The notes: generated from the sequence alone by a model not told the origin. 64,000 nt of DNA from Brevinema andersonii (GCF_900112165.1 NZ_FOKY01000001.1:1-64000); one strand, 5' to 3'. Positions 35,297-45,925 are shown, numbered from the stretch's first letter. Numbers and translations: made by a program.

Positions 35297-35746
35297 ATGA
35301 AAAAATATTTGTCATTATTGTTATTATACCCGCTTGGTTTAAGTGCTCAGACGCGCGGACCTAAAGAAATAGTTACTTTTGCCTTGACAGCGCTGACTAA
35401 CGGAGAAATTGAAAAGTTGATCGACGTTACTGGAAATGCAGAATTGCGCAACACACAAGCTCTTCTCGAAACTATCAAAGCAAATCCCAGAAAACGTGAT
35501 GCTATCCTTTCAGAATATAAATTATTGAAATCATGGTCTATTGAGAACGAAAAATATCTCACCAATAACGGCCGCGAGATTAGTATTGTACCAACACGCT
35601 GGGTCACCTTGACCCCGATGGAAAATTTGCCGAAATATATTGTTTTAAGCGACAAAAATTTTAATAAAGAAAACATAATTTACGTTGATTATATGCTCGA
35701 AAAAAAAGATAATCAATGGAAAATTATCTCACGCCGGTCCTATTAG
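35297..35746 (+). CDS. small exported protein, NTF2-like (DUF4878-type)
   Basis: GGAGG at 5-6 bases favours the ATG at 35297, giving 149 residues with a signal peptide (KKYLSLLLLYPLGLSAQ). The mature part has the pattern IVTFALTALTNGEIEKLIDV then YMLEKKDNQWKIISRRSY, which resembles the DUF4878/NTF2-like fold of small secreted proteins. Function is unknown. The last 18 bases overlap the convergent glycosylase gene. Confidence 0.6.
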   Translation: MKKYLSLLLLYPLGLSAQTRGPKEIVTFALTALTNGEIEKLIDVTGNAELRNTQALLETIKANPRKRDAILSEYKLLKSWSIENEKYLTNNGREISIVPTRWVTLTPMENLPKYIVLSDKNFNKENIIYVDYMLEKKDNQWKIISRRSY

Positions 35747-36307
35747 CCCTATTTCTGTGAATACATTACGGTAAGCAGCTGCTTTTTTCTCCAAAGCTAG
35801 AGGATATGCCCGAGAACTCGAAGGTAAACGATACAAATAAAAAGATCGGCACATATAAGTAAATGATATATTTTTATTGACTTTAGGTGTAGAAATATTA
35901 AAAAAATTAGAACATATTTGAGCAGATTTTTCTCCAGTAGTCATCAAATATTGGCACTTAGGCAACTGTTGCAGAATTTTATTGAAATCCAAAATGCATT
36001 TGATCTGCAGATCACTATCGGACGCATTATTTTTTTTTCTAAAAACACTTTGAGCCGCATCGGCAACTGCAATTTTTTTTTCACAAAGAAATTGCTGAAT
36101 TTTTTCCTTGTCAAAATGACGTGCATCTTTCAAAAAATAATTTTTGTCTTCAAAAAACCCCAAACCAAAAATACGCCACATATCATTAATGAAATTCGGA
36201 TAATAAAATTCCATACTCCATTTTTCACGCTTTGGCGGAAAGCTGCCTAACATCAACACCACTGCATCTTCTACAATAAACGGTTCCAACGGATGATTTT
36301 CTATCAT
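35729..36307 (-). CDS. uracil-DNA glycosylase superfamily protein
   Basis: Residues 15-30 (VVLMLGSFPPKREKWSMEFYY) and the late LPSSSRAYP segment match the UDG-like superfamily of small glycosylases related to Mug/TDG and hypoxanthine-DNA glycosylases. Such enzymes remove deaminated bases from DNA. The substrate cannot be fixed. Of the 192 residues, the middle is poorly conserved. The gene overlaps the 3' end of the convergent exported-protein gene by 18 bases. Confidence 0.7.
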   Translation of the reverse strand: MIENHPLEPFIVEDAVVLMLGSFPPKREKWSMEFYYPNFINDMWRIFGLGFFEDKNYFLKDARHFDKEKIQQFLCEKKIAVADAAQSVFRKKNNASDSDLQIKCILDFNKILQQLPKCQYLMTTGEKSAQICSNFFNISTPKVNKNISFTYMCRSFYLYRLPSSSRAYPLALEKKAAAYRNVFTEIGLIGPA

Positions 36308-36394
36308 AATATTTCCTCTTTTGCATTGACTTTTTGGTATAAAAATTGCTACTTTATGATATTATAGAAGAAAAACAAAAAAAGGGGAATATTT

Positions 36395-39010
36395 ATGAGT
36401 CAATCAAATTATACTATCAAAGTTCAGGAAATGCTACAGACTGCCTACAACGAAGCTCAAAAAAAAGGAAATCCGACTATCGAAATACCGCATTTGATAT
36501 ATGCCCTGTTCAAAGACAAAGAAGGTTTTGCTCGACGGATTGCATCGTATCTAGAAGTGCCAGCAAAAGCAATTGAAGATCTAGCTGAAAAAGAAATCGC
36601 AAAACTTCCCACCGGAGATCAAACAGAAGTAAGAATTTCACCCGAAGCCAATAAAATTCTACTGACAGCAGAAGAAATTGCTGAAAAATCAGGATCTCAA
36701 TTTGTGGCTGTTGAGCACGTTTTGATGGCTGTGTGTAAAATTGCTCGGGAACCTTGGAATATGTATTTTAAGGAACTAAATCTCACTTACGAACGCATTG
36801 CTGATGCCGTTAAATTGCTCAAAAAAAATCAGAAAAACAATTCCCAACACGAAGATCAAGGCGATGCTCTCAAAAAATATACAAAAGATCTGACAACTCT
36901 TGCAGCAAAAGGTAAAATTGATCCTGTAATTGGTCGAGATGAAGAGATCAGACGCTCTATTCAAATTTTATCACGACGTACGAAAAACAATCCCGTACTC
37001 ATCGGTGAGGCCGGTGTCGGAAAAACTGCTGTTGTTGAAGGCATAGCAAAACGGATCGTTCAAGGCGACGTTCCAGAATCATTACGCGGAAAAAAAATCC
37101 TGTCTTTAGATCCGGGTTCGCTTATCGCTGGAGCAAAGTATCGCGGCGAATTCGAAGAACGCCTTAAATCGGTAATTCAAGAGCTCGAAAATGCTGATAA
37201 CAGTATTATTCTATTTATCGATGAGATTCATCTCATGGTCGGTATGGGTGCAGGAGGAGATAGTTCAGGAGATGCAGGAAATCTACTTAAGCCAGCACTA
37301 GCTCGGGGCGAAATCCGTGTTATTGGAGCAACAACTTACGATGAGTATAGAAAATTTATTGAAAAAGACAAAGCCTTAGAACGCCGTTTCCAAACAGTGA
37401 TGGTCGAAGAGCCAAGCATTGAGGATGCAATTGCTATCCTGCGCGGTATTAAAGACCGTTATGAAATCCACCATGGGATACGTATTACGGATAATGCTAT
37501 TGTGGATGCAGTAAAATTATCTGTCCGCTATCTTCCTGACAGAAAACTGCCTGATAAAGCTATTGATTTGATGGACGAAGCTGCAGCAAAAGTTCGTACA
37601 GAGCTGGAATCAGAACCTCAGGCGATCGATTCTTTACAGAGAAAAATTACCAAATTTGAGATCGAAAAAAGTGCCTTGATGAAAGAAAAAGACCAGAAAT
37701 CTAAAGAACGCTTGAACAATCTAGAAAAAGAACTCGAAGAAGCCAAAACAGAAATGACAGGATTGCGGGCAAAGTGGGAAAATGAAAAATCAGCCGTCAT
37801 GGGTATCAGAGAATTAAAAAGCGAAATTGATGCATTGAAAGTTGAGGAAGCCCGTTATGAGCGCGAAGCCAAATTCGAAAAAGTAGCCGAAATTCGTTAC
37901 GGCACGTTGCCTAAAAAAGAAGAAGCATTGGCAGCATTAGAGCAAAAAATCAACAAAATGGACGATGGTAGTGCACTTATTAGAGAGGAAATTACTCCGG
38001 AAGATATTGCAAAAGTAGTTTCTGCAAGAACCGGTATCCCTGTAAGCAGAATGATGGAAAGCGAAAAAGAACGCCTTATGCATTTGGAGCGGCACTTGGG
38101 GGCACGTGTTGTCAGCCAGGAAAACGCTATAAAAGCCGTTTCTGATGCAATCCGCCGGGCTCGTGCTGGACTTTCAGGAGAAGGTAAACCTATCGGTTCG
38201 TTTCTGTTTTTAGGACCCACGGGAGTTGGAAAAACAGAGCTAGCTAAAGCATTAGCAGAATTTTTATTTGATGATGAAAAAAACATCGTACGTATTGATA
38301 TGAGCGAATATATGGAAAAATTTTCAGTACAGCGTCTGATCGGAGCGCCTCCTGGATATGTCGGCTATGATGAAGGCGGACAGCTCACCGAAGCTATACG
38401 ACGTCATCCTTATTCCATTATTTTGCTCGACGAAATTGAAAAAGCCAATCCGGCTGTATTTGATATTTTACTTCAAGTGCTGGATGATGGACGTCTCACG
38501 GACGGGCAAGGCAGAACTGTTTCTTTTGACCAAACAGTATTAGTTATGACTTCTAATATTGGTTCTCCGATGATTGCAGAATGGACAGGTTCAGAAGAGG
38601 ATTTAGATAAGCAGCTTAAAGAAGAACTTAAAAAAATTTTCCGTCCTGAATTCCTAAACCGCATTGACGATATTGCTGTATTTCATCGCTTGCAGAAACA
38701 TGACATGTTGGACATTGTTGAGCTGCAGGTTGATCTTATCAAGAAAAATCTTATAGACAAAGGCATCTTGCTACAAGTAGGTGATGATGCTAAAGAATTT
38801 CTTGCTGAAGAAGCTTACGAACCTGAATTTGGTGCTCGACCTATCAAGCGCGTATTGAAAAATTTATTGCTAAATCCTCTCGCATCATCGCTTATCGGAG
38901 GTACGGTGCATTATGGCGACCAAGTAGATGTTCATGTTAAAGACGGACGTCTGACATTCTCTCAAAAAACTTTAGACCTACATCACTCAAAACCTCATAG
39001 TCATGAATAA
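36395..39010 (+). CDS. clpB: disaggregase ClpB
   Basis: ClpB is a hexameric AAA+ protein that, with DnaK, rescues aggregated proteins after stress. Order: Clp N domain (1-145), first AAA+ with Walker [10 protein letters not shown] and Walker [10 protein letters not shown], the coiled-coil middle domain (about 400-530), second AAA+ with GPTGVGKTE and [11 protein letters not shown], and the C-terminal domain. The 871 residues are full length. The middle domain marks it as ClpB rather than ClpC or ClpA. I looked for a CIRCE element upstream and found none. A strong terminator follows. Confidence 0.96.
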   Translation: MSQSNYTIKVQEMLQTAYNEAQKKGNPTIEIPHLIYALFKDKEGFARRIASYLEVPAKAIEDLAEKEIAKLPTGDQTEVRISPEANKILLTAEEIAEKSGSQFVAVEHVLMAVCKIAREPWNMYFKELNLTYERIADAVKLLKKNQKNNSQHEDQGDALKKYTKDLTTLAAKGKIDPVIGRDEEIRRSIQILSRRTKNNPVLIGEAGVGKTAVVEGIAKRIVQGDVPESLRGKKILSLDPGSLIAGAKYRGEFEERLKSVIQELENADNSIILFIDEIHLMVGMGAGGDSSGDAGNLLKPALARGEIRVIGATTYDEYRKFIEKDKALERRFQTVMVEEPSIEDAIAILRGIKDRYEIHHGIRITDNAIVDAVKLSVRYLPDRKLPDKAIDLMDEAAAKVRTELESEPQAIDSLQRKITKFEIEKSALMKEKDQKSKERLNNLEKELEEAKTEMTGLRAKWENEKSAVMGIRELKSEIDALKVEEARYEREAKFEKVAEIRYGTLPKKEEALAALEQKINKMDDGSALIREEITPEDIAKVVSARTGIPVSRMMESEKERLMHLERHLGARVVSQENAIKAVSDAIRRARAGLSGEGKPIGSFLFLGPTGVGKTELAKALAEFLFDDEKNIVRIDMSEYMEKFSVQRLIGAPPGYVGYDEGGQLTEAIRRHPYSIILLDEIEKANPAVFDILLQVLDDGRLTDGQGRTVSFDQTVLVMTSNIGSPMIAEWTGSEEDLDKQLKEELKKIFRPEFLNRIDDIAVFHRLQKHDMLDIVELQVDLIKKNLIDKGILLQVGDDAKEFLAEEAYEPEFGARPIKRVLKNLLLNPLASSLIGGTVHYGDQVDVHVKDGRLTFSQKTLDLHHSKPHSHE

Positions 39011-39013
39011 TTT

Positions 39014-39043
39014 AAAAATCCCCTTTTGTAAAAGGGGATTTTT
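39014..39043 (+). terminator. terminator of clpB
   Basis: A 14-base inverted repeat (39014-39027 with 39030-39043) rich in CCCC/GGGG ends in five T, 4 bases after the clpB stop. Confidence 0.9.
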
Positions 39044-39086
39044 AATATTGAATCAAAAATATAATATAAAAGATAATGGTGAAAAT

Positions 39087-39437
39087 ATGAAAAAATTTTT
39101 AATTGTTTTGATTTTTCTCAATGCTTGTACTGTAGCTAATAAAAAAGAATTCCTGGAAAACATCAAAGGTAAGTATACTTTAGATTCTGACAAAACAAAA
39201 ACTGTTAAAGTATCCGCAAATGGACGTATCATTCATAATAATATTATTTATACTTTTCAAGAAGCACTCTCATCAACTAATGCTGTTTATTTACTTGACG
39301 ATGTACAATATGCTGGATTAACATATAATACAAATACTAAAAAGTTAATGGAAATATGGGCTACAAATTTTGATAAAAATTCTATTGATTGGGAAAATAC
39401 TTCTCGTACTAGAAAAAATATAGGCACAAAACAATAG
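39087..39437 (+). CDS. small putative lipoprotein
   Basis: The frame opens at 39003 inside the clpB stop region, but the ATG at 39087 starts a perfect lipoprotein signal, MKKFLIVLIFLNAC-TVA, giving 116 residues. The body (KYTLDSDKTKTVKVSANGR) suggests a small beta-rich domain. No family is recognised. It is separated from clpB by the terminator. The stop abuts the convergent rnhB stop. Confidence 0.6.
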   Translation: MKKFLIVLIFLNACTVANKKEFLENIKGKYTLDSDKTKTVKVSANGRIIHNNIIYTFQEALSSTNAVYLLDDVQYAGLTYNTNTKKLMEIWATNFDKNSIDWENTSRTRKNIGTKQ

Positions 39438-40046
39438 TTAAAATAATTTGAAATTTGTTCTATGATAAGGACTAATGCCATAATTTTTAATAGCATTTTT
39501 ATGTTCTAAAGTAGGATATCCTTTGTTCTTACACCAATTATATATAGGATATTCCTCATGTAAAGTTTCCATAATGCGATCTCGTTCCATTTTTGCAAGA
39601 ATAGAAGCAGCAGCTATATGGAAAGATTTTTGATCTCCCTTAATAATTGATTCTACATAAACTTTTGGCAATTCTTTTTCTGAGATTCTCATAGCATCAG
39701 TTAATAGAGCTTGGACTTCAATTTTCTTTTGGATTTTTGTAAAACATTGTATCATACCCCATTTTGATGCCTGATAAATATTTTTTTGCTTGATTACTTC
39801 TAGAGGTATAATTTCTACAGCATAAGCCAATGCTTCATTTTTAATGATTATTTCTAATTTTTGACGTTTTTTAGCAGAAATTTTTTTCGAATCCGTCACA
39901 CCTTCAATAAAAAAACCATAATGGAATAAAACACCAGCAACTACTAAAGGTCCAGCTAAAGGCCCTCTTCCAGCTTCATCTACTCCAACTACTAATGGAA
40001 ATCCTAATTGGTAACATTTCCGTTCATATAAAAGAAGATCATTCAT
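39438..40046 (-). CDS. rnhB: ribonuclease HII
   Basis: RnhB removes RNA from RNA:DNA hybrids and misincorporated ribonucleotides. It has VVGVDEAGRGPLAGPLV near the N-terminus with the catalytic Asp-Glu pair, DSKKISAKKR, and later FHIAAASILAKMERDRIM and YGISPYHRTNF. The 202 residues are full length. It follows rplS with a terminator (40061-40088) in between, so it may be expressed in part by readthrough from the ribosomal-protein operon. Confidence 0.95.
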   Translation of the reverse strand: MNDLLLYERKCYQLGFPLVVGVDEAGRGPLAGPLVVAGVLFHYGFFIEGVTDSKKISAKKRQKLEIIIKNEALAYAVEIIPLEVIKQKNIYQASKWGMIQCFTKIQKKIEVQALLTDAMRISEKELPKVYVESIIKGDQKSFHIAAASILAKMERDRIMETLHEEYPIYNWCKNKGYPTLEHKNAIKNYGISPYHRTNFKLF

Positions 40047-40060
40047 ACATTATCTATTAT

Positions 40061-40088
40061 AAAATAAATCTTTCAAAAGATTTATTTT
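40061..40088 (-). terminator. terminator of the rpsP-rimM-trmD-rplS operon
   Basis: A 13-bp inverted repeat (40061-40073 with 40076-40088) overlaps the rplS stop codon. It is AT-rich and followed by ATAATAG rather than a long T run, so it may be leaky towards rnhB. Confidence 0.55.
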
Positions 40089-40561
40089 ATTAATTTATTT
40101 TCTCCTTTTTTTAAAGCCAATTCTTTAAGACGAGCAGCTTTACCAAAGCGTCCTCTCAAGAAATATAACTTAGCCCGACGAACTTTAGCCTTACGGACAA
40201 TCTCAATTGATGCTAAATAAGGTGAATGAAAAGAAAACACACGCTCAATCGAGATACCAGAAGTAACACGCCGAACCATAAATGTTTTTCTATTCATTCC
40301 ATGCTTAAAACAAATCACAACACCTTCATAAATTTGAATTCTTTCTTTAGTTCCTTCTTTTATACGCACGCTTACTTTAATAGTATCACCCACTCTAAAA
40401 TTAGGAAATTTATTACTATTATTTTGTTCTTCTAACAACATTTTTTCGATATCATGCATTGTATTTTTAATTTTAACTATTTGTTTTTGAGTTTGATTGA
40501 CATCAGTTGATATATTATCAGTAGATTCTTCATTTATTATATTTTCTGATTCGTTGGTCAT
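40082..40561 (-). CDS. rplS: 50S ribosomal protein L19, with N-terminal extension
   Basis: L19 lies at the 30S-50S interface. The conserved part runs from [17 protein letters not shown] to the basic C-terminus [11 protein letters not shown]. The start at 40561 is supported by AGGAG 7 bases upstream. The protein is then 159 residues, with about 45 acidic, probably disordered, N-terminal residues ([18 protein letters not shown]) before the usual beginning. The first 32 bases overlap the end of trmD. Confidence 0.92.
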   Translation of the reverse strand: MTNESENIINEESTDNISTDVNQTQKQIVKIKNTMHDIEKMLLEEQNNSNKFPNFRVGDTIKVSVRIKEGTKERIQIYEGVVICFKHGMNRKTFMVRRVTSGISIERVFSFHSPYLASIEIVRKAKVRRAKLYFLRGRFGKAARLKELALKKGENKLIK

Positions 40562-41342
40562 TTTGATACTCCTGTATGGCCTTTTCAAACATATTTATAC
40601 GTTTTTTGAAAAGATGATTCTGTTTTTTTATTCTAGTTAATGGATTTTTAGAAGAGATATTATTAGAGAAAATATTATATTCTCTTAATAAATCAGGTCG
40701 ACGTGCCCAAGTTACAACTAATCTTTGAGCCCATCTTTTTTCCTTAATTATTTTGTGATTACCAGTTAAAAGCCAATCAGGTATCAAATAGCCTTCAAAT
40801 GTTTTAGGTTTGGTATAATGTGGATATTCTAATAATCCATCATTAAAACTTTCCTCTTCTAGTGCCGAACTTTGAAGAACTTCCTCTGACATCCTAGATA
40901 TAGCATCAACTAAAACCAAAGCTGGCAATTCGCCTCCACTTAAAACATAATCACCTATTGATATTTCCTCATTTATACGAGTTTGTAATAAACGTTCATC
41001 AACTCCTTCATAACGACTGACAAAAATTACTAAATGAGGTTTACTAATTAATTCTTTTATTTTCCCCATTGTTAATAATTGTCCTCTGGGAGACATATGT
41101 ATTATATAAGAATGATTATTTTCTCGGACTGAATCAATAGCTTGTGCAGCAGCATCAGGACGAAATAACATGCCTGGACCATATGAAACACAATAATCAT
41201 CTATACGTTTATAATTTGTTAATTTATAAATATCTAGTATATCTATGCAAATAGACTTATCTAGCCGTTTCAAAACACCAAATTTTAGTGCTTGAGATAC
41301 CATTTCAGGAAAAACTGTTAAAATAGTAATTTTTTTTAGCAT
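40530..41342 (-). CDS. trmD: tRNA (guanine-N1-)-methyltransferase TrmD
   Basis: TrmD methylates G37 of tRNAs to prevent frameshifting. The 270 residues have [20 protein letters not shown], the knot-fold SAM site [19 protein letters not shown], and [15 protein letters not shown]. The C-terminus is about 20 residues longer than usual and basic. It sits in the standard order between rimM and rplS and overlaps rplS by 32 bases. Confidence 0.95.
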   Translation of the reverse strand: MLKKITILTVFPEMVSQALKFGVLKRLDKSICIDILDIYKLTNYKRIDDYCVSYGPGMLFRPDAAAQAIDSVRENNHSYIIHMSPRGQLLTMGKIKELISKPHLVIFVSRYEGVDERLLQTRINEEISIGDYVLSGGELPALVLVDAISRMSEEVLQSSALEEESFNDGLLEYPHYTKPKTFEGYLIPDWLLTGNHKIIKEKRWAQRLVVTWARRPDLLREYNIFSNNISSKNPLTRIKKQNHLFKKRINMFEKAIQEYQNDQRIRKYNK

Positions 41343-41345
41343 TAT

Positions 41346-41876
41346 TTAAAACAACTCATCTATATTAGACACATTTACTACATGTTGTGCTAAGTCTATA
41401 TTATTAATGTAATGACCAATAAATGGTACAGCAATATGTTGTTTTTTATTGTTCAATTGTATAATAAAAATATCTCTATCACCAGCAGAGATTATATTTG
41501 ATATAAAACCTATTTCATCATTCTGAAATTTCACTTTTAGATCTAAAAGATCTTGAATAAAATATTCATTAGTATCCAAAGAAGGAAGATTTTCCTTTTT
41601 AATAAAAATAGGCATTAAACGATATTGTTCAGCCGATGTTCTATCAAAAATACCTTCAAAAAAGACTTTCGCAAATTGCCCATTTTTATCAAAATGGATA
41701 GATTGAAAATATAAAGGTCTATAATTAATAACTGTATTTTTCTGATAAATATAAAATTCTTTTACATTTTTTAAATCAGATGGATTATCTATATAAAAAT
41801 GTATTTTTATAGCACCTTTAATTCCAAACGGCTTTAAAAGAATACCTATTTCGATAAATTCTTGTGCATCATTCAC
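41346..41876 (-). CDS. rimM: 16S rRNA processing protein RimM
   Basis: RimM assists maturation of the 30S head. It has the N-terminal IGILLKPFGIKGAIKIHFY and the C-terminal PRC-barrel domain (YFIQDLLDLKVKFQND, then IAVPFIGHYINNID). The 176 residues are standard. It lies between rpsP and trmD with short gaps. Confidence 0.92.
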   Translation of the reverse strand: MNDAQEFIEIGILLKPFGIKGAIKIHFYIDNPSDLKNVKEFYIYQKNTVINYRPLYFQSIHFDKNGQFAKVFFEGIFDRTSAEQYRLMPIFIKKENLPSLDTNEYFIQDLLDLKVKFQNDEIGFISNIISAGDRDIFIIQLNNKKQHIAVPFIGHYINNIDLAQHVVNVSNIDELF

Positions 41877-41891
41877 TGTTTACAATTCCTA

Positions 41892-42149
41892 TTAAAGAGT
41901 ACGTTTAACTTTTGCAACAATTTTTTTTACAATAGGGGTTGCAATTGCTCCTTTTTGAATCCAAGAATCATAACGTTCAACATTAATTTTAATCTGATCT
42001 TGTTGTTCGACAGGTCTATAAGTACCAAGATTTTCAATATAGGACCCACCACGAGGATTCCTTGAATGAGCTACTACTACTCGGTAGTATGGAGCTTTTT
42101 TTCGCCCGATTCTCATCAAACGGATATTAGTTGACACAGTTGCCTCCAC
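41892..42149 (-). CDS. rpsP: 30S ribosomal protein S16
   Basis: S16 is needed for 30S assembly. The 85 residues contain IRLMRIGRKKAPYYRVVVAH and GSYIENLGTYRP. The family normally begins MVKIRL; here the start is MEATVSTNIRLMR, a few residues longer. It is the first gene of the rpsP-rimM-trmD-rplS operon. Confidence 0.96.
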   Translation of the reverse strand: MEATVSTNIRLMRIGRKKAPYYRVVVAHSRNPRGGSYIENLGTYRPVEQQDQIKINVERYDSWIQKGAIATPIVKKIVAKVKRTL

Positions 42150-42193
42150 AAATAACTTGAATTCTAATATTTTATATTATAAATTTCATTTTG

Positions 42194-43183
42194 TCAATTA
42201 TTTTTTACAGTAACATAATATATTTTATTAATTATTTTTTTTGCTGGCGATATCAAAGGATATAAATCAAGATCACTAATATTTACAAGTATCCAATTAT
42301 TATTCAATTCTCCAGCTAATTGTTTTTTATAGACTGTTCTATACACTTTATCATTGCATATCCTGTAAGAAAATTCCCATATTTTCTTACCTGTAGATTG
42401 ATGGGGCAGATCATATAATCCTCTCCTCCTGTTGCCCGAGACTATCTTTTCTAAAACAACTTGATTATCTTTTTCTAAAATAGTAACAGATTCATGTTTA
42501 ATATTGATCTGTGGTTTAGGTTTTGCTCCGGGAAAATCTAAAGGCGATAAATTTTGTGCTTTACAAAATCCACGTAAAGGACATTCCGAACACAAGGTTT
42601 TTTTTGCCGTGCACAACAATGCTCCTATTTCCATAAGAGCCTGATTCCAGATTTTAGGAGGAATTCCGTATTTCGATACCTGATTTACCAAAAATTCTGC
42701 TTGAGCATGAATATTTTTCAAGAAAAATTTTTCACTCCTTTTCAGTGCAAAAAATCGGCCCAATACTCTGTCAACATTAGTGTCAATAAGCGGTACGGGT
42801 AAATTAAACGCAATAGATGCAATAGCACCTGCCGTATAATCGCCAATTCCAGGTAACTTTTTCAGCAATTCGAAATTATGAGGGAAATTTTTTTCTTCTT
42901 TGAGAATACGAGCCGTTTTTAGCAAATTCTTTGCCCGGCCGTAATAGCCTAATCCTGCCCACAAAACTAAAATATCATGCTCATCAGCTAAAGCAAGATC
43001 ACTAAGCTGAGGATACCGTTCCATAAAACGCGAAAAATATCCATGAACTGTCGCCACAGTAGTTTGCTGGAGCATAACTTCTGACACCCAGACACGATAA
43101 GCTGTCGGATTTTCACGCCAAGGCATCGCCCGTTGATTTTTTTCAAACCAGTCACCTACTGTTTTAGCAAGTTCCGGATTCAC
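42194..43183 (-). CDS. mutY: A/G-specific adenine glycosylase MutY
   Basis: MutY removes adenine paired with 8-oxoguanine. It has MPWRENPTAYRVWVSEVMLQ, the helix-hairpin-helix LPGIGDYTAGAIASIAF, catalytic Asp in DTNVDRVLGR, and the Fe-S ligands C-x6-C-x2-C-x5-C within CTAKKTLCSECPLRGFC. A C-terminal NUDIX-like region for 8-oxoG recognition is present but short. The start is GTG at 43183, overlapping the stop of the TPR gene (GTGA), so translation is coupled. Confidence 0.94.
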   Translation of the reverse strand: MNPELAKTVGDWFEKNQRAMPWRENPTAYRVWVSEVMLQQTTVATVHGYFSRFMERYPQLSDLALADEHDILVLWAGLGYYGRAKNLLKTARILKEEKNFPHNFELLKKLPGIGDYTAGAIASIAFNLPVPLIDTNVDRVLGRFFALKRSEKFFLKNIHAQAEFLVNQVSKYGIPPKIWNQALMEIGALLCTAKKTLCSECPLRGFCKAQNLSPLDFPGAKPKPQINIKHESVTILEKDNQVVLEKIVSGNRRRGLYDLPHQSTGKKIWEFSYRICNDKVYRTVYKKQLAGELNNNWILVNISDLDLYPLISPAKKIINKIYYVTVKNN

Positions 43184-44598
43184 GATTTTTTCTCATCATT
43201 ACAGCGTATTTTTTCATCTAAAATTCTCTTGTCATTCGGTGAAAGCTGCAATGCCTTACTGAAACAATCTTCCGACTCTTTATAATCACGTATCGCATGA
43301 TAAAAAATAGCCGCTTGAAGCCATACTTCCGGATTAGATGGATCCTTTTTAAGAGAACGCTCAAACAAATCCCGAGCTGCATAAACTTTACCCTGAGCAT
43401 GCATAATATTGCCTAAAAGGCAGAGTGCTTCACCGTTTTCAGGATCACTCTCGGAAAGCGCTTTAGCCCAACGTTCGGCATCTTCGTAGCGCTCATTATC
43501 AAAAAGCATGGCCGCATAGTGGAATCGTAAAATCGGATCGCCACTATGCGAAACCAATCCTTGTTTGAAAAGCTGTTCACTTTCTTCGATCTCTCCCAAT
43601 TCTGACAAACTGACCGCCAATAACGCTAATGCCTCAGCATGTTGGGGATCCAATTCAAGAACCTTTCTGAGCATATCAACCGCCTCATTCAACAGGTTTG
43701 CTTCAACTAAAATCGTTGCATATTGAAAATAAGCCGGAGCAAAGTCAGGATAAGAAGTTATCCAAATATTTGCACAATGGAGAGCTTCGTCATAGCGGCC
43801 ATCGCGCATGAGCAGATTGGCATAATTTTGCAGAGCTATAGAATCAGCAGGATTAATACCTAAAATGCGCTTTAAAATCATCTCAGCTTTGTGGAATTCT
43901 GCTTTACGGATCAAAAGTGAGCCATAATTATTAAGAACAGGCAGATCTTCAGGATCGTTGGCTAAACACTTATCATAATACCATTCAGCTTCGTCGATAC
44001 GCTCCAGCATAAAAAGCATATTAGCATAATTGAAACAAGCTCCCATATAGTTTTCTTCGGATTGAATAGCTTTTTTAAAAAACTCTTCAGCTTCGACAAA
44101 GCGCCCCAAATCGGCCAACAAAAGAGCATAATTATTGAAAATAAAAGGATCATCAGGAATCTGCCGCAGCATAAATCGATAGTACCATTCGGCAGCACGA
44201 AATTTTTCCTGTTCTGAGAGTTCATTTGCTTTATCCATCAAACGCTCAGCAGCCAAAGCATCAGATTCAAAAAAACGCATAAAATATTTTTCAGCAAGAT
44301 CAAATTCTCCCGTTTCCACACAAAAAGCACCAAACCTAAAAAATAAATTGGAATTTTCTGGCTCGAGCTGTAATAATCTAGTGTAAATTAATTTCGTTTC
44401 ACGGAAACGTCCATTTTCATGAAGAAAATCCGCATAAATCGACAAAGCAGTCGTATGCTCTTCATCCAAAGAGAGTATTTTTTGATAAATATTCTCAGCA
44501 AATTCCGGGTCGGAATACTTAATATTATCAGCATATTCACCCCAAATGGCAATATCTTCCTCCCTTAAAGAAGCCAGATTCTCACGATTAAATTCCAT
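43180..44598 (-). CDS. tetratricopeptide-repeat protein
   Basis: The 472 residues form about twelve TPR units (FNNYALLLADLGRFVEAEEF, LNNYGSLLIRKAEFHKAEMI, ALALLAVSLSELGEIEESEQ) with no signal peptide or membrane helix, so it is cytoplasmic. TPRs mediate protein binding; the partner is unknown. It lies between the HD-domain gene and mutY with 4-base and 9-base spacings, so the three are probably one operon. The repeat copies are diverged, not recent duplications. Confidence 0.85.
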   Translation of the reverse strand: MEFNRENLASLREEDIAIWGEYADNIKYSDPEFAENIYQKILSLDEEHTTALSIYADFLHENGRFRETKLIYTRLLQLEPENSNLFFRFGAFCVETGEFDLAEKYFMRFFESDALAAERLMDKANELSEQEKFRAAEWYYRFMLRQIPDDPFIFNNYALLLADLGRFVEAEEFFKKAIQSEENYMGACFNYANMLFMLERIDEAEWYYDKCLANDPEDLPVLNNYGSLLIRKAEFHKAEMILKRILGINPADSIALQNYANLLMRDGRYDEALHCANIWITSYPDFAPAYFQYATILVEANLLNEAVDMLRKVLELDPQHAEALALLAVSLSELGEIEESEQLFKQGLVSHSGDPILRFHYAAMLFDNERYEDAERWAKALSESDPENGEALCLLGNIMHAQGKVYAARDLFERSLKKDPSNPEVWLQAAIFYHAIRDYKESEDCFSKALQLSPNDKRILDEKIRCNDEKKS

Positions 44599-44607
44599 AT
44601 ATGCCCC

Positions 44608-45810
44608 TCATCTGAAATCCAACAAAAATGCTTTGAGATCTAAACCAACAATTTTGATATTATCGTACTTATCGATAATTCTTTGTTTTGCTGTCGTAAA
44701 ATCGGGATCCATAGCACCATTTTTAAGAGCAAGGTCAGCCTCCATAAAAGCAGCAAACTGATCCGCAAAACGCACTAACGAACCGTCGCGAGGATTAAAT
44801 TCCTTATGATTATATTCGACAGGAATTCCGCCAGCATAAGTAACCACTGTATTTGTATTAGCATCGAAAGTACAGTCGGCAAATTCATCCTTAATAAAAT
44901 AGAAAAGTTCCGGTCTTAAATGTTCTGGAATAAGATTTGTAAATTTTTTTTCGATTTCTTCTTCCTCTATTTGCTTAATTAGGCTACCTAAGCCGGAAAC
45001 ATTACTTTTTACCGGAGAAATAATATCGCGCGTGAAAACTTCCGGTAGATCGTGGAAAACAGCAGTCCAGAAATTATTATAAATTCTTTTTTTGCAAGCA
45101 TCTGTCATAATCGAAAATAAGTAAGTAAGTAAAGCTACATAAAACGAATGACCTAATACTGTTGTTTTAGGGGCGCGGTGCAACTGAGCCCAACGCACCT
45201 GAAAACGCATCTGACCAAACATCTTAACCAATTGACTATACGAAGAATAATTTTCATTAGCAAACAAAGAATCAGATTCCTCTTGGCGGATATGTTTTGT
45301 TTCAAGCTTGGAACGCAAATATTGATGTAGATCAGCATGTTTTCTGCGGAGAATATCCATATCTTTATCGATTTCGTCCATTCCAAAACCATCAGGATTA
45401 GCATGGCGAAGCAAATTAAATTCCCATAAAGTAGCATCGGCATGAGCAATTTCTAAAATTTTATTTTCTAGGGAATCTTGCTGTTCTTGATCGCACCAAG
45501 CAGAAAATCTATGGATAAAAATATCCGGCAGACCTTTCATATAAGGAATCATTGTTTGTTTTACAAAAAGCTTTAATGCTTTGTATTGTTCGCTATCTGC
45601 TTTGATCTTATGAAAAACCGGAGGTTTAATATCCGAGATAACAATTCTTTCAAAGTACTCAAAAATAGCTGATTCTATAAGGTTTGACATGTTTATAGAT
45701 TCTTCTTGTTCTACAGCTCTAGCTAAGAAATATGCCAAACTAATTTTATGGGCTTGTTTATCAATCTCTACTAATTCTGCAGGTCGCAGTTGGTCATTCC
45801 AACGTTGCAT
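44608..45810 (-). CDS. HD-domain phosphohydrolase (YfbR-like)
   Basis: A metal-dependent HD hydrolase, 400 residues. The HD ligands are seen as H in LGHSFYVALLTY, HD in TAVFHDLPEVFTRDIISPVK, and a late D in RFADQFAAFMEAD. The closest known group includes YfbR-type 5'-deoxynucleotidases, but this protein has a long N-terminal half of unknown role. AAGGA 6 bases before ATG 45810 sets the start; the longest frame adds 15 residues. It heads the TPR-mutY unit. Confidence 0.75.
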   Translation of the reverse strand: MQRWNDQLRPAELVEIDKQAHKISLAYFLARAVEQEESINMSNLIESAIFEYFERIVISDIKPPVFHKIKADSEQYKALKLFVKQTMIPYMKGLPDIFIHRFSAWCDQEQQDSLENKILEIAHADATLWEFNLLRHANPDGFGMDEIDKDMDILRRKHADLHQYLRSKLETKHIRQEESDSLFANENYSSYSQLVKMFGQMRFQVRWAQLHRAPKTTVLGHSFYVALLTYLFSIMTDACKKRIYNNFWTAVFHDLPEVFTRDIISPVKSNVSGLGSLIKQIEEEEIEKKFTNLIPEHLRPELFYFIKDEFADCTFDANTNTVVTYAGGIPVEYNHKEFNPRDGSLVRFADQFAAFMEADLALKNGAMDPDFTTAKQRIIDKYDNIKIVGLDLKAFLLDFR

Positions 45811-45925
45811 TGTGAATCCTTCACACAACTTCAAAACTAAACTTTTTCTTATCATATTTCATTTCCACAATAGTCTGTATATTATAAAAAATATCATGGA
45901 ATTATGCAAAAATTTGTTAAACAAA

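Noticed and set aside
36308-36394. CIRCE or other heat-shock operator before clpB.
   Set aside because: No TTAGCACTC/GAGTGCTAA inverted repeat is present; TTGACT and TATGAT are 23 bases apart, too far for a clear promoter.
37897-38286. Long antisense frame opposite clpB.
   Set aside because: It is a shadow of the highly conserved second AAA+ domain.
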